Source: Piscicola geometra
Taxonomy: Eukaryota; Annelida; Clitellata; Hirudinida; Piscicolidae
Direction: 5' to 3'
Length of the DNA stretch: 64,000 nt
Assembly: GCA_943735955.1 (NCBI GenBank)
Contig: OX030967.1
Coordinates: 186,001-250,000 of the forward strand
A program made the position numbers and the translations under genes. The notes under the pieces were generated by a model that was not told where the DNA came from, ran no database searches, and was given only the letters and a program-made list of their open reading frames with translations. The first letter of the stretch is position 1; every line of letters starts with the position of its first letter. Of the stretch, positions 36,880-48,655 are shown piece by piece.

Positions 36880-37960
36880 TATTAAGAAGAGTCGTTCAGA
36901 AGACAGTATGTCCTTCAACTGCAGAGCTCATCTGCCTGGTGAATTAGGTAGCCAGTGGGCGCTTGCAAGATTTGCACTGGTGCTCAATCTGAGGTCCTAG
37001 CACTTCTTCTTCTAGATTATTATGTCTTCTATTTTATATTTCCTAAGTTGGCTACAAAATATTTAAAATAATTAATTAGTCTTTTCTTAGTATTTGATAA
37101 TTATAATTTTTTATAAACATTATTTTACATTCATTGAAATTAATAAAATGACATAAAAGTTAATTAAATTATATAAAAAGTAAATTAAATTATATAAAAA
37201 GTTAATTAAATTATATAAAAAGTTAATAAAATTATATAAAAACTTAATAAAACAATGTAAAAAAGAATAAAATAATATAACAAGTTAATAAAATAATATA
37301 ACAAGTTAATAAAATTATGTAAAATGCACTTATTCCTCCAGTGGGTGCTTGCAAGCTTTGCACTGGAGCTCAATCTAACACCCTAGCACTTCTTCCTCCA
37401 GATTATTTATGTCTTCTATGTGATATTTCCTACACTTGCTACAAAATATTTAAAATAATTAATTAGTCTTATATAAAAAGCACTTCTTCCTCCAGTGGGA
37501 GCTTGCAAGCTTTGCACTAGTGCTCAATCTGAAGCCCTAGCACTTTTTCCTCCAGATCATTCATGTCTTCTATTTGATATTTCTTAATTAATTAGTCTCT
37601 TAATTGTATATATTAATTAAAAAATATTCTAAATTTTTTTTTTACATTTATTAAAATTAATAAAATTATATAAAAGCACTTCTACCTTTCAATTATTCTT
37701 TTCTTCCTTGGAGCTCTAACCACATTTCACATACAACTCCGAAAGTTTCATGTCTTCTATTTGATATTTATTAATTAATTAGTCTCTCCTCAGTATTTGT
37801 TAAATAAAAATATTTCTAACAAATATTTACATTCATTAAAATTAATAAAATTATATAAAAAGCACTTCTTAATCCCGATAATTCTTTTCCTCCTGGGAGC
37901 TCTAACCACATTTCTCATAAAACTCTGAAAGTTTCATGTCTTCTATTTGATATTTCTAAC
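36880..37960. repeat. five diverged ~150-390-bp spaced repeats
   Basis: The phrase GCTTGCAAG.TTTGCACTGGTGCTCAATCTGAGG and CACTTCTTCCTCCAGATTAT, then TTCATGTCTTCTATTTGATA, recurs wholly or in part near 36955, 37345, 37495, 37690 and 37870. The copies are separated by ATTAATAAAATTATATAAAA runs. Non-coding, internal to the 4.67-kb element. Confidence 0.75.
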
Positions 37961-38139
37961 ATAAGCTAAAAATAAGAAACAAACACAACCAATTCAAATT
38001 TATTCAAATGCTATTTCGAGATTGAACGAAAAAAATATAGCAAACATTAGATAAAAGTATTAAATTTTATTCTTAAAGTTTCAAGGATCACGTATTATTC
38101 ACGTATTTTTTCTTGAAAAGTAATTTTTTGAAGATTTTT

Positions 38140-38315
38140 ATCCGGAGGACTTTTTATCCGGAGGACTTTTTATCCGGAGGGCTTTTTATCCGGAGGACTT
38201 TTTATCCGGAGGACTTTTTATCCGGAGGATTTTTTATCCGGAGGACTTTTTATCCGGAGGACTTTTTATCCGAGGACTTTTTATCCGAGGACTTTTTATC
38301 CGGAGGACTTTTTAT
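38140..38315. repeat. 16-bp tandem repeat in the right inverted terminus
   Basis: About 11 units of TTTTTATCCGGAGGAC, the inverse of the array at 33660-33835. An open frame across it (LFIRRTFYPEDFLSGG) is repeat-derived. The 38334-38778 stretch that follows is AT-rich with no feature. Confidence 0.93.
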
Positions 38316-38778
38316 CCGTTTACCGATTGTGATAGTCATCAACCTTATATACCTTTTCGTATTCGTTGTCTTGGTGACTAAGAATTAGTATGTAAATTAT
38401 ACGTTACACCTCATTTTTATTTTGAATATTTGATTAGAGTATATTCTTAATATTATCACTTTAAATTCACTAAGGTTTTATAAACAATATAAATGTAAAT
38501 TCATATTTAATTATCAAGATACTGCTTTCTAATTTGTATTGATTTAGAAAATTTACTATAAAACAATATCTCTAAATGTTTAACTATTCTTCGTCACATC
38601 AATATTTTAGTTATAATTGAATGTTCAGAAACGAAAAGTAAGCAATCCTACGAAATTTCAATACCTTCAAAGTACATTGTGAGGAAGATAGTTTTAAACA
38701 TGTAAAAATAATTATCACCACTATACATTCAGTTTCCATTCACAACAGTTTCCGTTTCAGAACAACTCGTGCACTCAC

Positions 38779-38863
38779 CTGGAGGCATGCTCACGACAAT
38801 CGAGCTGAATCATCAGCACAAATGTTCGCGAGGCTTCGGTGAAAACAGGCCTTTCAAACAATT
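38779..38863 (-). CDS. candidate exon of the unidentified membrane protein
   Basis: The acceptor has a textbook context on the minus strand: a TTCTAAC branch-like motif then CTACATAG. The donor is CCAG|GTGAGT. The 85-nt exon encodes LFERPVFTEASRTFVLMIQL followed by DCREHAS and a split Arg/Ser codon. TFVLMIQLDC looks like a buried beta strand. It enters with 2 nt and exits with 2 nt, compatible with the 24948 acceptor or with missing exons. This may be the most 5' exon visible. On the plus strand an ORF with a hydrophobic start (MKFKVMMMLK) begins at 38888, but it only runs into the AGT array. Confidence 0.45.
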
Positions 38864-39029
38864 CTATGTAGTTAGAAGAAGATAATAATGAAGTTTAAAG
38901 TGATGATGATGCTGAAAACGATGGCTGTGGTGGTAGTGATGATTCTTTCATACCACTCGAATTTGGTAACGTCAAGGTTGTCAGTGCAAACAAATACACA
39001 AGTACAAGAAAGTTATGACGTCATTCGTA

Positions 39030-39883
<854 letters not shown>

Positions 39884-40487
39884 TTCCTACAAACACTCTA
39901 ATTCACCGTTAGAAGTTTTTTTGAAATTATCTTCATTGAAAGTTGTTTTTTATTTCTTTATTGCCTATTTGTTAAAATTTCGGAAGTCAGTTACGAAGTT
40001 TTATAGGTAGTTTTTGATTCTAGTAAATTTATTATCGCTCGTTTAAATAGTTTTTAAAATTTTACAATTCTGGATAATTGTGGTAAGAATTTATTTTCAT
40101 TTCTTGTTATTTGTTTTAAAATGTTCTCATTTATTTATTTAATTACGCTAAAATTTGTGCTAAAATTTGTGCTAAAAGTGTGAAGTAACAGAAACTAAGG
40201 ACCGCATTTGGAATTGAAATAGTTTCCAGTAAAGATTTTTTTCAAAGCCAAAGTTTTAATATTATTCTTTGCATAGCTTCATCCTAACAATATTTTTCAC
40301 TTTAGTTGGTAAAAAGAAGCATCAACAACCTCAATATTTTAAATTAAAAAATTTAATATGAATGAAAATAACTCTTGGTAAAGAATGAATTTGTTTTGAA
40401 TAAAATAAAAAGAGCTAAGCTGACTTAAATACTAAACTCACATATTATATTTACCATTATGTCGCCCCAGTAGAACTCTAGTCAATT

Positions 40488-40549
40488 ATGGACACTTCAA
40501 GAAGCAGAAGCATCAACAACTCTACCTACAAAGCTTCTCCCCCTCTTAG
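40488..40549 (+). CDS. Imp: Imp/IGF2BP candidate exon just before KH1
   Basis: ATG at 40488 opens 20 codons (MDTSRSRSINNSTYKASPPL) plus AG, ending at a GC-type donor AG|GCGAGT. Joining to the exon at 40745 restores Arg and gives PPLR|ILVPSDQVGAIIG. Vertebrate IGF2BP proteins have a similar P-L-R just before KH1, and the phase is exact. An in-frame TAG lies upstream at ~40479, so either this ATG is the start or the exon begins at acceptor ACTCTAG. No RRM exons were found upstream. A start here would give a KH-only isoform. Less certain than the other exons. Confidence 0.55.
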
Positions 40550-40744
40550 GCGAGTGCAGAGAAGTTAAGCAACAGTTTCGAGTGCACCAACACATCTAAT
40601 CGATGTCTAAATAGTTGTTTTCCACACTCCGCTGGGGAGAGTTCACTTTCATTGGGACCTTTATATGACTAGTAATTTCATCAGTTTTATCACTCAACTT
40701 CATTCTTCAAATATAATTTGGCAGTCTCCTTGCTTTCCTCCTAG

Positions 40745-40831
40745 GATTTTGGTGCCAAGCGATCAAGTGGGCGCCATCATTGGCAAGCAGGGCAGCACTG
40801 TCAAGAACATCACCACCAAGAACAAGGCCAG
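40745..40831 (+). CDS. Imp: Imp/IGF2BP exon: KH1, first half
   Basis: The acceptor is TTGCTTTCCTCCTAG and the donor CCAG|GTCAGT. It encodes ILVPSDQVGAIIGKQGSTVK followed by NITTKNKA and a split Arg. The KH core GxxG loop is seen as IIGKQGS. The product is an Imp/IGF2BP-type RNA-binding protein, which binds mRNAs through several KH domains in cytoplasmic granules and controls their stability, transport and translation. The 1-nt entry and 2-nt exit fit the neighbouring exons. The next intron (40832-47764) is 6.9 kb and filled by LINE-C, a hAT MITE, SINEs and a CR1. Confidence 0.92.
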
Positions 40832-41082
40832 GTCAGTTTCACCATTGTATTCTGGTGTAAAAATACTCATGGAAATTATATGAATAATAATAATTAGCAT
40901 TGTTATAGTTTATATGTTTATTAACGTTTGTATCAGAACATTTTAGTGGATTTATAACGTAATTTGAAAAAATATGGGGAGTAAAAGTAGGAAAGTGAAG
41001 AAAGATAAAAAATTGGGAAGATTTTAAAGAGATTTTAATCCAGTTCGAAAGGGAAGAGTGTGAGGCATGACAGGCGCTGAGG

Positions 41083-41271
41083 GTGAGGAAGGAGAGAGCG
41101 AAGGATGAAAGAAGTTTCCTGTGTGGAATGTGTGTGGTGGAGGTGATCGAAGAGGTGAAGAGAGAAAATGTGAAGTTGAAAAAAAGAGCGATAGAGGCGG
41201 AAAGCAAGGTCGGAAGTATGGAGCTGGAAGGAAAAGAGTGCAAAAAAAGAATGAGGAAGAAAAAAAAATAA
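41083..41271 (+). pseudogene. LINE-C ORF1-like coiled coil
   Basis: A 62-residue open stretch with a C-x2-C pair (FLCGMCV) and a charged coiled-coil helix EVKRENVKLKKRAIEAESKV. It is probably the remnant of the first ORF, which in related elements encodes a nucleic-acid-binding chaperone. The open frames on the opposite strand are shadows. Confidence 0.45.
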
Positions 41272-41629
41272 AGTATGCAGATGTATTGAAAAATAATTTG
41301 AGGGAGGAAGTAACAAAAGATATTGAGAAAGAAAACATGGAAGGTGGGTGCAGGCCTGTGATAATTGAATTCAGGTCAGAGGCAGATAAATGGAGGGTAA
41401 TGGGAAGGAAGATGCTGCTAAGGAAGGATGAGAGATAAAGAAAAGTTTTTTTAGAGATGGATCTCCCTTTGGAAGGGAGAGAGGAGGAAAGAAGAAAAAA
41501 ATGAGAGAAAAGCGTTGATAGAAAAAAGAGCAATAGAATTGAAGAATGTGGGCCGCAGAAAGAATGTAGAAAAGGACAACAATGGAAAAAGGGAGACAAA
41601 GTGGAGGTGGAGGAAAATAATTAAGTTCC

Positions 41630-42064
41630 ATGAGGGAAGGTAGAGAAGGGAGAGGAGAAATCAAAGTGGTCTTCAAGAATGCAAGGAAACTGAGAAATAT
41701 AGGGAAACAACGAGAAGCAGTTGAATTCATAAGAAATAATGATATAGATATCTGTGGACTGTGCGAGACAAACCTAAACGAAGATCAGATGGTGGATGGA
41801 CCGGGCTTTTTAGAATGGTTTGGTGTGGGGAGGAAAATGGAAGAAGGGAAATGTGGTGGGGTGGGGTTTTTAGTGAAGAAGGAATTGAAAGCAGAGGTAG
41901 TGAAAAAATACCAAGAAGAAGATTTGCTGGTGTTGAGGATGAACGGAGAAACAGGTCTAGTGGTGTGTGTGGTGTATCAGAGATGCGAGGGGGTGGATGA
42001 GGCTGCAAATAAAAGAAGAATTTCATGCATAGGGAAGCAAAAGAGACAGGAGATAGATTTGTGA
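41630..42064 (+). pseudogene. LINE-C apurinic-type endonuclease fragment
   Basis: About 144 codons open. The order (NARKLRN, IDICGLCETNL, FLEWFGVGR, GGVGFLVKKEL, LVVCVVYQR) matches the N-terminal half of APE-type endonucleases of non-LTR elements: the N at the start, the catalytic E in ICGLCETN, and the GGVGFLV strand. A frameshift follows; the GD-F motif region continues as IGGDFILW in another frame near 42065. Confidence 0.75.
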
Positions 42065-42562
42065 TAGGAGGAGATTTCATCTTGTGGAATTGGATGGGGA
42101 AGATAAGACAAACGGTTTGATGGTTAAGAAATTGATCGAAGAAGAGGAGTTTAGCTCTTGAATTATGAGTGAATTGAGCATTCCAACTTGGAAATGTGAC
42201 AAGAAAGAGTTTGGTACTAACTAATGATAAAGGAAAGGAAGAAGTGGTAGAAGGGTGGGCTGGTGAGTTTGGGGCTGTAGTGGAAAGTGATCACTGTATG
42301 GTGGCGGTAAAGATGAAGTGGCACAAGAATAAAGATCAAAGAAAAAGAAAGAAGAAGAAAAAGGTCATTAAGGAGGAGAGTTTAGAACTCTGGGGTGGAG
42401 AGGCGAAGAGAAAAGCAACTTGGAAGAGGGGCAGCCGAGACGAAAGAAGCTTGGGAGCAATACCTCTTTCGAAAACAGAATAAGAATGGAATACATGGGA
42501 AGAGGGAATGAAAGAAAGAGGAATATGTTCAGAGAGTTGGATAAGTTTATGGGGAAAAAAAA

Positions 42563-43478
42563 ATGGAGGTAGAGGATTTTGTGGATGAAGAGGGTGATGT
42601 TTGGAAAGGGAAAGAGGAGATGGGAGAGTGCATACTCAACACATGGGGAAAGTTTCTAAATACGGAAGGAGAAGCCACGATGAACATCGAAAAAGAAAGT
42701 AAAAAAATGGAGGATGAGGGAAACATCAGTAAGAATGAATTTGAACGGGCACTGAAAAAACTTAAACCAGGAAAAGCAGCGGATGAAGAGTGGGAAGTGG
42801 GGAGTTGTTGAAGTCGTTGAAATGTAGAGGAAGAGAAGAGGTGAGGAATTGGTTTAATAAAATATTAGAAGGAGGAGAGGTACCGAAAGTTGGAGGTATA
42901 GTCGGGTCGTCCTAATTCATAAAAGAGATGAAGGAAGGAAAATTAAGAATTATCGACCTGTAGCAATTAGCAGCGTTTTATGTAAACTGATGATGATTGT
43001 TTGGGAGAACGAGTGGAGAGATGGGTAGAAAGAAATGGTATGATTAATGAAACACATGGAGGTTTAGAAGAGATAGGCGTTCGGATGGTAACACAGGAAT
43101 GGAAGGAGGTCAAGAATGGGTAATTAGAGGTAGGACCATACGAAAATGTGACGAGGTAAGGTAGTTAGGATTAAGGCTTAAAGGCGGAAAAAGTAAATTT
43201 GTCAATTTAGTGAAAAGATGAAAAATGTTGGAAGCTTAACCGGCATGGTAAAATATGGAGCAAAAAGATCGGGGAGTCGTTTTATCGTGGGCAGGGAGGC
43301 ATGGAAAAGCTTGGTTGTAGGAAAGATAATGTATGGGGTTGCAGCAGCTGGTTGGTCAGCTAAGGAGAGAAAGAAGTTAGAGGTTTTGCAGACTAAGTTT
43401 GGGAGATGGATATGGGGGGTAGAGACTAGTGTTAGAAATGTCGTAGTACATGGTGAAAGAGCCTGGAGTACATTCTGA
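42563..43478 (+). pseudogene. LINE-C reverse transcriptase remnants
   Basis: 42563-42811 gives the linker before RT (NTWGKFLNTEGEATM, ALKKLKPGKAADE). Two frames further on come the RT finger blocks (YRPVAISSVLCKLMM), broken by frameshifts. The segment with QG.PLSP and the YADD box is absent. 43218-43478 is a C-terminal region ending REAWKSLVVGKIMYGVAAAG and WSAKERKKLEVLQ. An internally deleted, inactive copy. Confidence 0.75.
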
Positions 43479-44029
43479 GAAAGAGAAGTGTTTATGATGG
43501 GCGTCTCAGAAAGAGAGGTCGAAAGGATGGGGGGAAGGAACTAGTGAAGAGGATTCAACAAAAGGGAAGGGGGGATTGAGGGAATAAGATACAGGAAAGT
43601 GAAAGACTGAAAAGATACGGTGAGGAGAAGAAGGAAAGTAGGAAGTTGGAAAAATATGTAGATGGTTCAGATGGAGCGAAAGTTAGGATGATGTGTAAGG
43701 GGGATAGTTTGACGGTAAGGGATAATGAAATTGTGCGCTGGAAGTATGAGAAGGAGGAGAGGATGTGTGTTTGTGGGGAGGCACGTATTGCTGGAGTGTG
43801 GGTTTTATGAAGAGAGGAGAGAAGAAAGGGAGCGTGGAGAACAGGATCCGATGGAAGGGGTCCTTGTTACCAGAAGGAGGATCGGAGGATGGAAGATGTG
43901 GTGCTGAGAAGTGTGGGTGCAATTTGGAGACAGAGGGAAAAGAGAGGAAGGGGAGATGAGGAAAAAGATATTAAGTGTCGAGAAAAAGGCACTATAAAGA
44001 CTACTACTACTACTATAGCGGCGTATAAC

Positions 44030-44828
44030 CAGGCTTGTAGAGCCGGAGCCGGAGCTGGAGTCGTGGAACCACAGAGCCGCCACTTTTTGCAAGAGCCGGA
44101 GTCGGAGCCAAAACCGTAGTTAAACCTGGCGGCTCCGGCTTTCAATTTTATTTCATTAAAACAGACTTTGAAAAAAAGCTTCGAAGTTCTAAAATTGTTT
44201 TGTTGTTGATTTTTCTCAATAGAATACTTTTTAAATTACAATAACAAAATTAATGTAATTAAGTTTTTAATTTCAATGAAAAAACAAAACTTTAATTTTT
44301 TTAAACTTCATTTTATTTTGAATTCTTGACAAAACATTTCAAAACAGATGCTAGAAGTACATGTAGAATAATTTTTTTCTTTTTGTTTTATAAATAAAAA
44401 ATTTGGTTGATACAGAGCAATTCAACATTAAAAATACAGAGCAATTCAACATTAAAAAAATATTGTTAGAAATCTTTTTTTTATGCAGCATTATACATAT
44501 AATTTAAAGAAAATTTATAATCTAATTTTAAACAGAAATAATAAGGCCTAAATTAATTAGAACTGAATATCTAGAATGGAACTCAACAATTTTATTCCTA
44601 TTACATCTTTAACTAGGGAAAAATTTAAGTAAAAATAATTTCAACTTTTTTTATTAAGATAGCACTGTTTATCACTAAGTAAATATTCTACTTTTGAAAC
44701 AATGTTTCAGTCGAAAATGTTTGCTACTTTGTGTCGTGTGGCACTCCCTCTATAGGGAACCGAGCCGGAACCTTCAAATTTCCGGGAGCCGGAGTCAGAG
44801 CCGACCTAGGGAAAAATAGGCGGCTCTG
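44030..44828. mobile_element. hAT-type MITE, 799 bp, TSD CGTATAAC
   Basis: CGTATAAC flanks it (44022-44029 and 44829-44836). The ends CAGGCTTGTAGAGCCGG and, inverted, CAGAGCCGCC are inverted repeats, and both subterminal regions are GGAGCCGGAG-rich. It is inserted right at the 3' end of LINE-C copy 1. Related partial copies start at 49699 and 49924. No transposase. Confidence 0.88.
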
Positions 44829-44844
44829 CGTATAACCCAAACGG

Positions 44845-44962
44845 GCTTCCAAGCTACAAATGTTCATTTGCATGATATTAGGGCCTCGGTCGCACTCGAA
44901 GCTAAGACCATTGACTCGGTCCAGCTGAAAGTCCTTCCACACTCAGTGGCCAACCCTCCATT
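44845..44962 (-). mobile_element. SINE-2 copy 2 (diverged)
   Basis: The minus strand has TTTCAGCTGGACCGAGTCAA and a box B-like GGTCTTAGCTTCGAGTGCGA, paralleling SINE-2 copy 1 at 26280-26412. It includes the shared CGAGGCCCTAATA body. Confidence 0.5.
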
Positions 44963-45019
44963 CATTTTATTGTATTTTTTTAACGTACTTTGCTCTACTT
45001 TATTATATTTTTGTGTATT

Positions 45020-47235
45020 TTTATTGTATTGTATTAAATCAATCAGTCAATCAAATACATTTCTATAGCGCTTTTTTCTCAAATTCAAGAGCGCTCGTAA
45101 ATAAATTTGTTAAACAGATATGTCTTCAGATCCTTACGAAAAGTAAATAATGATTTAGAAGTAGTTAAATAAGGAGGTAATGAGTTCCAAATATTTGGAC
45201 CTGCATAATGGAAAGAAAGTTTAGCAAAAAAGTTATTAATGGAAGAAATGAAATAATGAGTTTGAGTGGATGATCTCAAATAACTTCTATGAGGGTGAGA
45301 TATTAATGATTTGAGGTCTTCTGGGGATAGTGGGGAGTTTTTTAATTTAAACATAAAAACACAGATTTTAAAAATGATTTTAAATTTGATGGGAAGCCAA
45401 TGTAATAAGATGAAGAGGGTGTAATGTGGTGATAAATAGAAGTACGACTAACGACTCTAGCTTCATAATTAAATACTTTATTTAATGGTTTTAAAGTACT
45501 TTCAGGTAAATTATAATAGAGTGAATTACAATAGTCAATTCGAGATAAAACAAGTGCAGAGACTAACATCTTTAAAGTAAGGTAATAATTGTCTGATACG
45601 TCTGAGATGAAAATAGAAAGATTTAGTAACTGATAGAATTTGGTTTAATAAGGTTAATTTTGAGTCAAAAATAAATCCTAAGCTACGAATATGATTAGAT
45701 GAAACAATAGTATGAGTGGAAAATTACATGGACCATTAATTAGTTTACCATTTTCATCAAAAATATAAGTTAAAATTTAAGTGGATTTAATTTTCAATAG
45801 ATAATAGACATTAAGATATAGATGACAACAGTATTGTAAGATGATATATCGAAGCTGACATATAACTGCGAATCGTCAGCATAGGATAGGGAGTTGAGAG
45901 AATGAGAGGAAATTATAGAAAATAGTTCAGAGACGTATAGAATAAAGAACAAAGGATCAAGAATAGAATTGAGGAACACCATATGAGTAAGTAGATGGGG
46001 TAGAGGTACAGTGATTTAAAAAAAAACATAAACAGATTCATTAGATAAATATGACTTAATCCATAAAAACGAAGAATCCTTAATATTGAACTTATTTTTG
46101 AGTAATAGTAGTAATAACGAGTGTTCAACAGTTTATTGAATATTGAATTATTTTTTAAAGTTGGTATGATAACAGAAGCTTTGTATAAAGTTGGAAATTT
46201 AGAAATAGAGAGAGACAGATTAAAAATAAAAAGAATTATAGGGTAAAAAATATCAGACAATTCTTTAATCAAATGAGTTGGAATTATGTCAAGAGAACAG
46301 GTAGATGTAGACATGGAATTAATAATTAAGGATAGGTCAAGTAGAGAAATTGAAGAAAAACTGATAAAATTAAATTCACGATTGTTAATATTAGGGCTAG
46401 AAATAGAAGTATTATTGTTAAAATTAGATTTTATTGTTTCTACTTTACTTGTTATATAGTTATGATAGTCTTGATATATCAGATATTTTAGAAAGTGAAA
46501 AAGTTATTAAAAAGTCAATAGTATTTCCAGATGAATGGGTTGGAGTGGATATATGTTGTGTTAAGTTAAAAGTATTGAGTATCTGGATGAATTTGGAAAC
46601 ATAAGTATCAGTTGGTTTATTATAATTAAGATTAAAGTCACCTAAGATGAGGAAAGGAGTAGATAGGGAAAAGACATATTTAGTTAGGTTAGAGAACTCA
46701 TCAATAAATTTAGAGATTGAGCCACTAGGAGGACGTAATTTTTTTTTTTTTTTTTTTGGTCTATACTATTCACAGCCTGACAGACGCATGCCATGTTACA
46801 ATGGTTCTGAGAACCATGGTTCTTATGCGCCAAGGCGCCACTCCACACGACGTACACATCTTTCAATGCATACGTCGCAAACACCGCATCATATACACTA
46901 GGTATATGATAGTTCACGGTTGCTTCCAAGGATTCGAACTGGCAACCTTTAAGTTGCAAGTCCGACGTCTACCAACTAAGCCATCCCCGCTCCCCATATA
47001 TATGAGAATAATAATGAATTTGAGAAATTTGAAGCTACATATTAAGGTTTCAAAGGAGTTACTTTTGAAAGAAGTATCAAAGGAAGCAGAAAGTGAATTT
47101 GTATATACCAAGCAGAGACCACCATAAGAGGAATGCTTATGAGAGTGGAAATAGTGGAGGTCTGCATGCATCTGAAAAAGTATAAGCAGGAGGAATGGCT
47201 GAAAGAAGGCTTGGAGAGTCAGAGGACTCATGCCA
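45020..47235 (-). mobile_element. CR1-like LINE, decayed, split by a SINE
   Basis: Minus strand. The 3' end TATAGCGCTTTTTTCTC has GATTGACTGATTG-type repeats. C-terminal pieces are ALVLSRIDYCNSLYYNLPES and FHYAGPNIWNSLPPYLTTSK; the RT catalytic box is SYADDSQLYVSFD near 45870. Upstream RT-linker pieces are CSLDIIPTHLIKELSDIFYP. Endonuclease-like pieces lie beyond the SINE insertion (GGLCLVYTNSLSASF, 46997-47230). Many stops. A different CR1 lineage from 34437-36330. Confidence 0.8.
46739..46994 (-). mobile_element. SINE-1 copy 2
   Basis: Minus strand: box A TGGCTTAGTTGG, box B GTTCGAATCC, palindrome AGAACCATGGTTCT, then a perfect run of A at the 3' end (T run 46739-46757). Inserted in the CR1-like LINE. 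Confidence 0.9.
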
Positions 47236-47419
47236 AGTTTCTGTTAGGCCTAAAATATCGTATTTAGAATGGTTTATTAAGTTATATTTTATTGAGAATT
47301 TATTATTAATAGACCTAATATGAATTAAACCTAGAGATAGATAATTTTTTTCATTTTGTATTATATTGGTATCATTTTTAAAGCTATTATAGTTATTTTT
47401 AGGTTTATTAATATTTTAA

Positions 47420-47710
47420 TATTAGTATTGTATTGTATTGTAATGTATTATATTGTAATGTATTGTATTTTAATGTAATGTATTGTATTTTATTGTATTG
47501 TATTGTATTGTAATGTATTTTATTGTATTTTATTTTATTGTATTGTAATGTATTTTATTGTATTTTATTGTATTTTATTGTATTGTATTTATTGTATTTT
47601 ATTGTATTGTATTTTATTGTATTGTATTTTATTGTATTTAAATTGTATTTTATTGTATTTAAATTGTATTTTATTGTATTGTATTTTATTGTATTTTATT
47701 GTTTTTTATG
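47420..47710. repeat. (TATTG/TATTT)n pentanucleotide repeat
   Basis: About 290 bp of TATTG and TATTT units ending ~55 bp before the Imp exon at 47765. Near-tandem open frames rich in Tyr, Ile and Leu are artefacts. The repeat may act as a pyrimidine-rich approach to that exon's acceptor. Confidence 0.93.
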
Positions 47711-47764
47711 GTTTTGTATCCTCTTTTCTAATGAAACAGCTGAAATAGATGTTCACATTTGCAG

Positions 47765-47807
47765 AGTGGATGTTCACGGCAAAGAAAATTCCGGGTTGAG
47801 TGAGAAG
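47765..47807 (+). CDS. Imp: Imp/IGF2BP exon: KH1 middle (43-nt micro-exon)
   Basis: The acceptor is TTCACATTTGCAG and the donor GAAG|GTAATC. One nucleotide completes Arg; then VDVHGKENSGLSEK. The motif VDVHxKEN.G is a hallmark of KH1 in Imp/IGF2BP proteins, which makes this exon diagnostic for the family. It exits in phase 0 into the exon at 48656. At 43 nt it is very short and may depend on flanking enhancers. Confidence 0.93.
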
Positions 47808-47812
47808 GTAAT

Positions 47813-47956
47813 CATCATATTTGTCATCACCATTAACGTCGCCAACTTCATCATCGTCATCAACATCATCATCGTCATCATCTCCATCATCACCACCATC
47901 ATCATCATCATCACCATCATCATTATCATCATCACCATCATCGTCATCAACATCGA
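47813..47956. repeat. (ATC)n-like repeat
   Basis: Interrupted ATC/CAT triplets right after the donor of the 43-nt Imp exon. Confidence 0.9.
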
Positions 47957-48059
47957 TTTGCGAATAAAGTTTCTAGTTTAAAAGTTTTGGTCTCAGAATT
48001 TGATTCCGCTTGGAGAATTAAGTTTCAGTTTCAACGTTCCGTAGTGACGATGGTTTCAC

Positions 48060-48655
48060 TCCAACCACCCTCACACCAGACCACACTCACACCAGACCAC
48101 CCTCACACCAGACCACCCTCACACCAGACCACACTCACACCAGACCACCTTCACACTAGACCACCCTCACACCAGACCACACTCACACCAGACCACACTC
48201 ACACCAGACCACTCTCACACCAGACCACACTCACACCAGACCACACTCACACCAGACCACCCTCACACCAGACCACACTCACACCAGACCACACTTACAC
48301 CAGACCACCCTCACACCAGACCACACTCACACCAGACCACACTCACACCAGACCACCCTCACACCAGACCACCTTCATACCAGACCACACTCACACCAAA
48401 CCACACTCACACCAGACCACACTCACACCAGACCACACTCACACCAGACCACCCTCACACCAGACCACACTCACACCAGACCACACTTACACCAGACCAC
48501 ACTCACACCAGACCACACTCACACCAGACCACCCTCACACCAGACCACCTTCACACCAGACCACACTCACACCAAACCACACTCACACCAGACCACACTC
48601 ACACCAGACCACACTCACACCAGACCACACTCACACCAGACCACCCTCACACCAG
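48060..48655. repeat. 16-bp minisatellite, ~37 units, each a copy of the Imp 3' splice site
   Basis: The unit is CTCACACCAGACCACA (last base A, C or T; middle variants CCCTCACACC). The final unit supplies the acceptor CTCACACCAG|ACC of the exon that begins at 48656. No unit contains a stop in any frame, and the stretch from 47987 into the exon is one open frame. Sixteen is 1 mod 3, so successive acceptors cycle through the three frames. Confidence 0.95.

Larger units (their letters stand above)
33655..38324. mobile_element. 4.67-kb DNA transposon with ~350-bp inverted repeats, TSD GATTGTGAT
   Basis: GATTGTGAT lies at 33646-33654 and 38325-38333. The two ends, about 33655-33990 and 37985-38324, are long inverted repeats whose outer part is a tandem 16-bp repeat (CTTTTTATCCGGAGGA on the right). 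A 9-bp duplication with long inverted repeats fits Mutator-like elements. The interior holds a CR1 LINE (34437-36330, minus), a ~200-bp direct duplication (about 33880-34045 and 34080-34245), and diverged direct repeats at 36880-37960. No transposase was recognised. Confidence 0.85.
40962..44020 (+). mobile_element. LINE-C copy 1, decayed, in an Imp intron
   Basis: A purine-rich sense strand. Order: a coiled-coil ORF1-like stretch (41083-41270, KRENVKLKKRAIEAESKVGS); the endonuclease start (41630-42064, KVVFKNARKLRNIGKQREAV and ICGLCETNLNEDQ); a pre-RT region (42563-42811); an RT start after a frame break (IKNYRPVAISSVL near 42950); then, after a deletion removing the catalytic YADD part, a C-terminal piece (43218-43478). 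The 3' end is AGGCACTATAAAGACTACTA. Multiple frameshifts. A second copy is at 54575-55486. Confidence 0.85.

Noticed and set aside
41024..41730. Several overlapping minus-strand ORFs over LINE-C (also at 43683-44145)
   Set aside because: Antisense shadows of a purine-rich LINE; the plus strand carries the endonuclease and RT motifs.
47523..47748. Tyr/Ile/Leu-rich ORFs over the TATTG repeat
   Set aside because: Repeat translation with no domain.
47987..48655. Large in-frame extension of the Imp exon through the 16-bp minisatellite as normal coding sequence
   Set aside because: The upstream exon exits in phase 0 and joins naturally at 48656, matching family alignment without an insert. Extension is only a possible splice variant.
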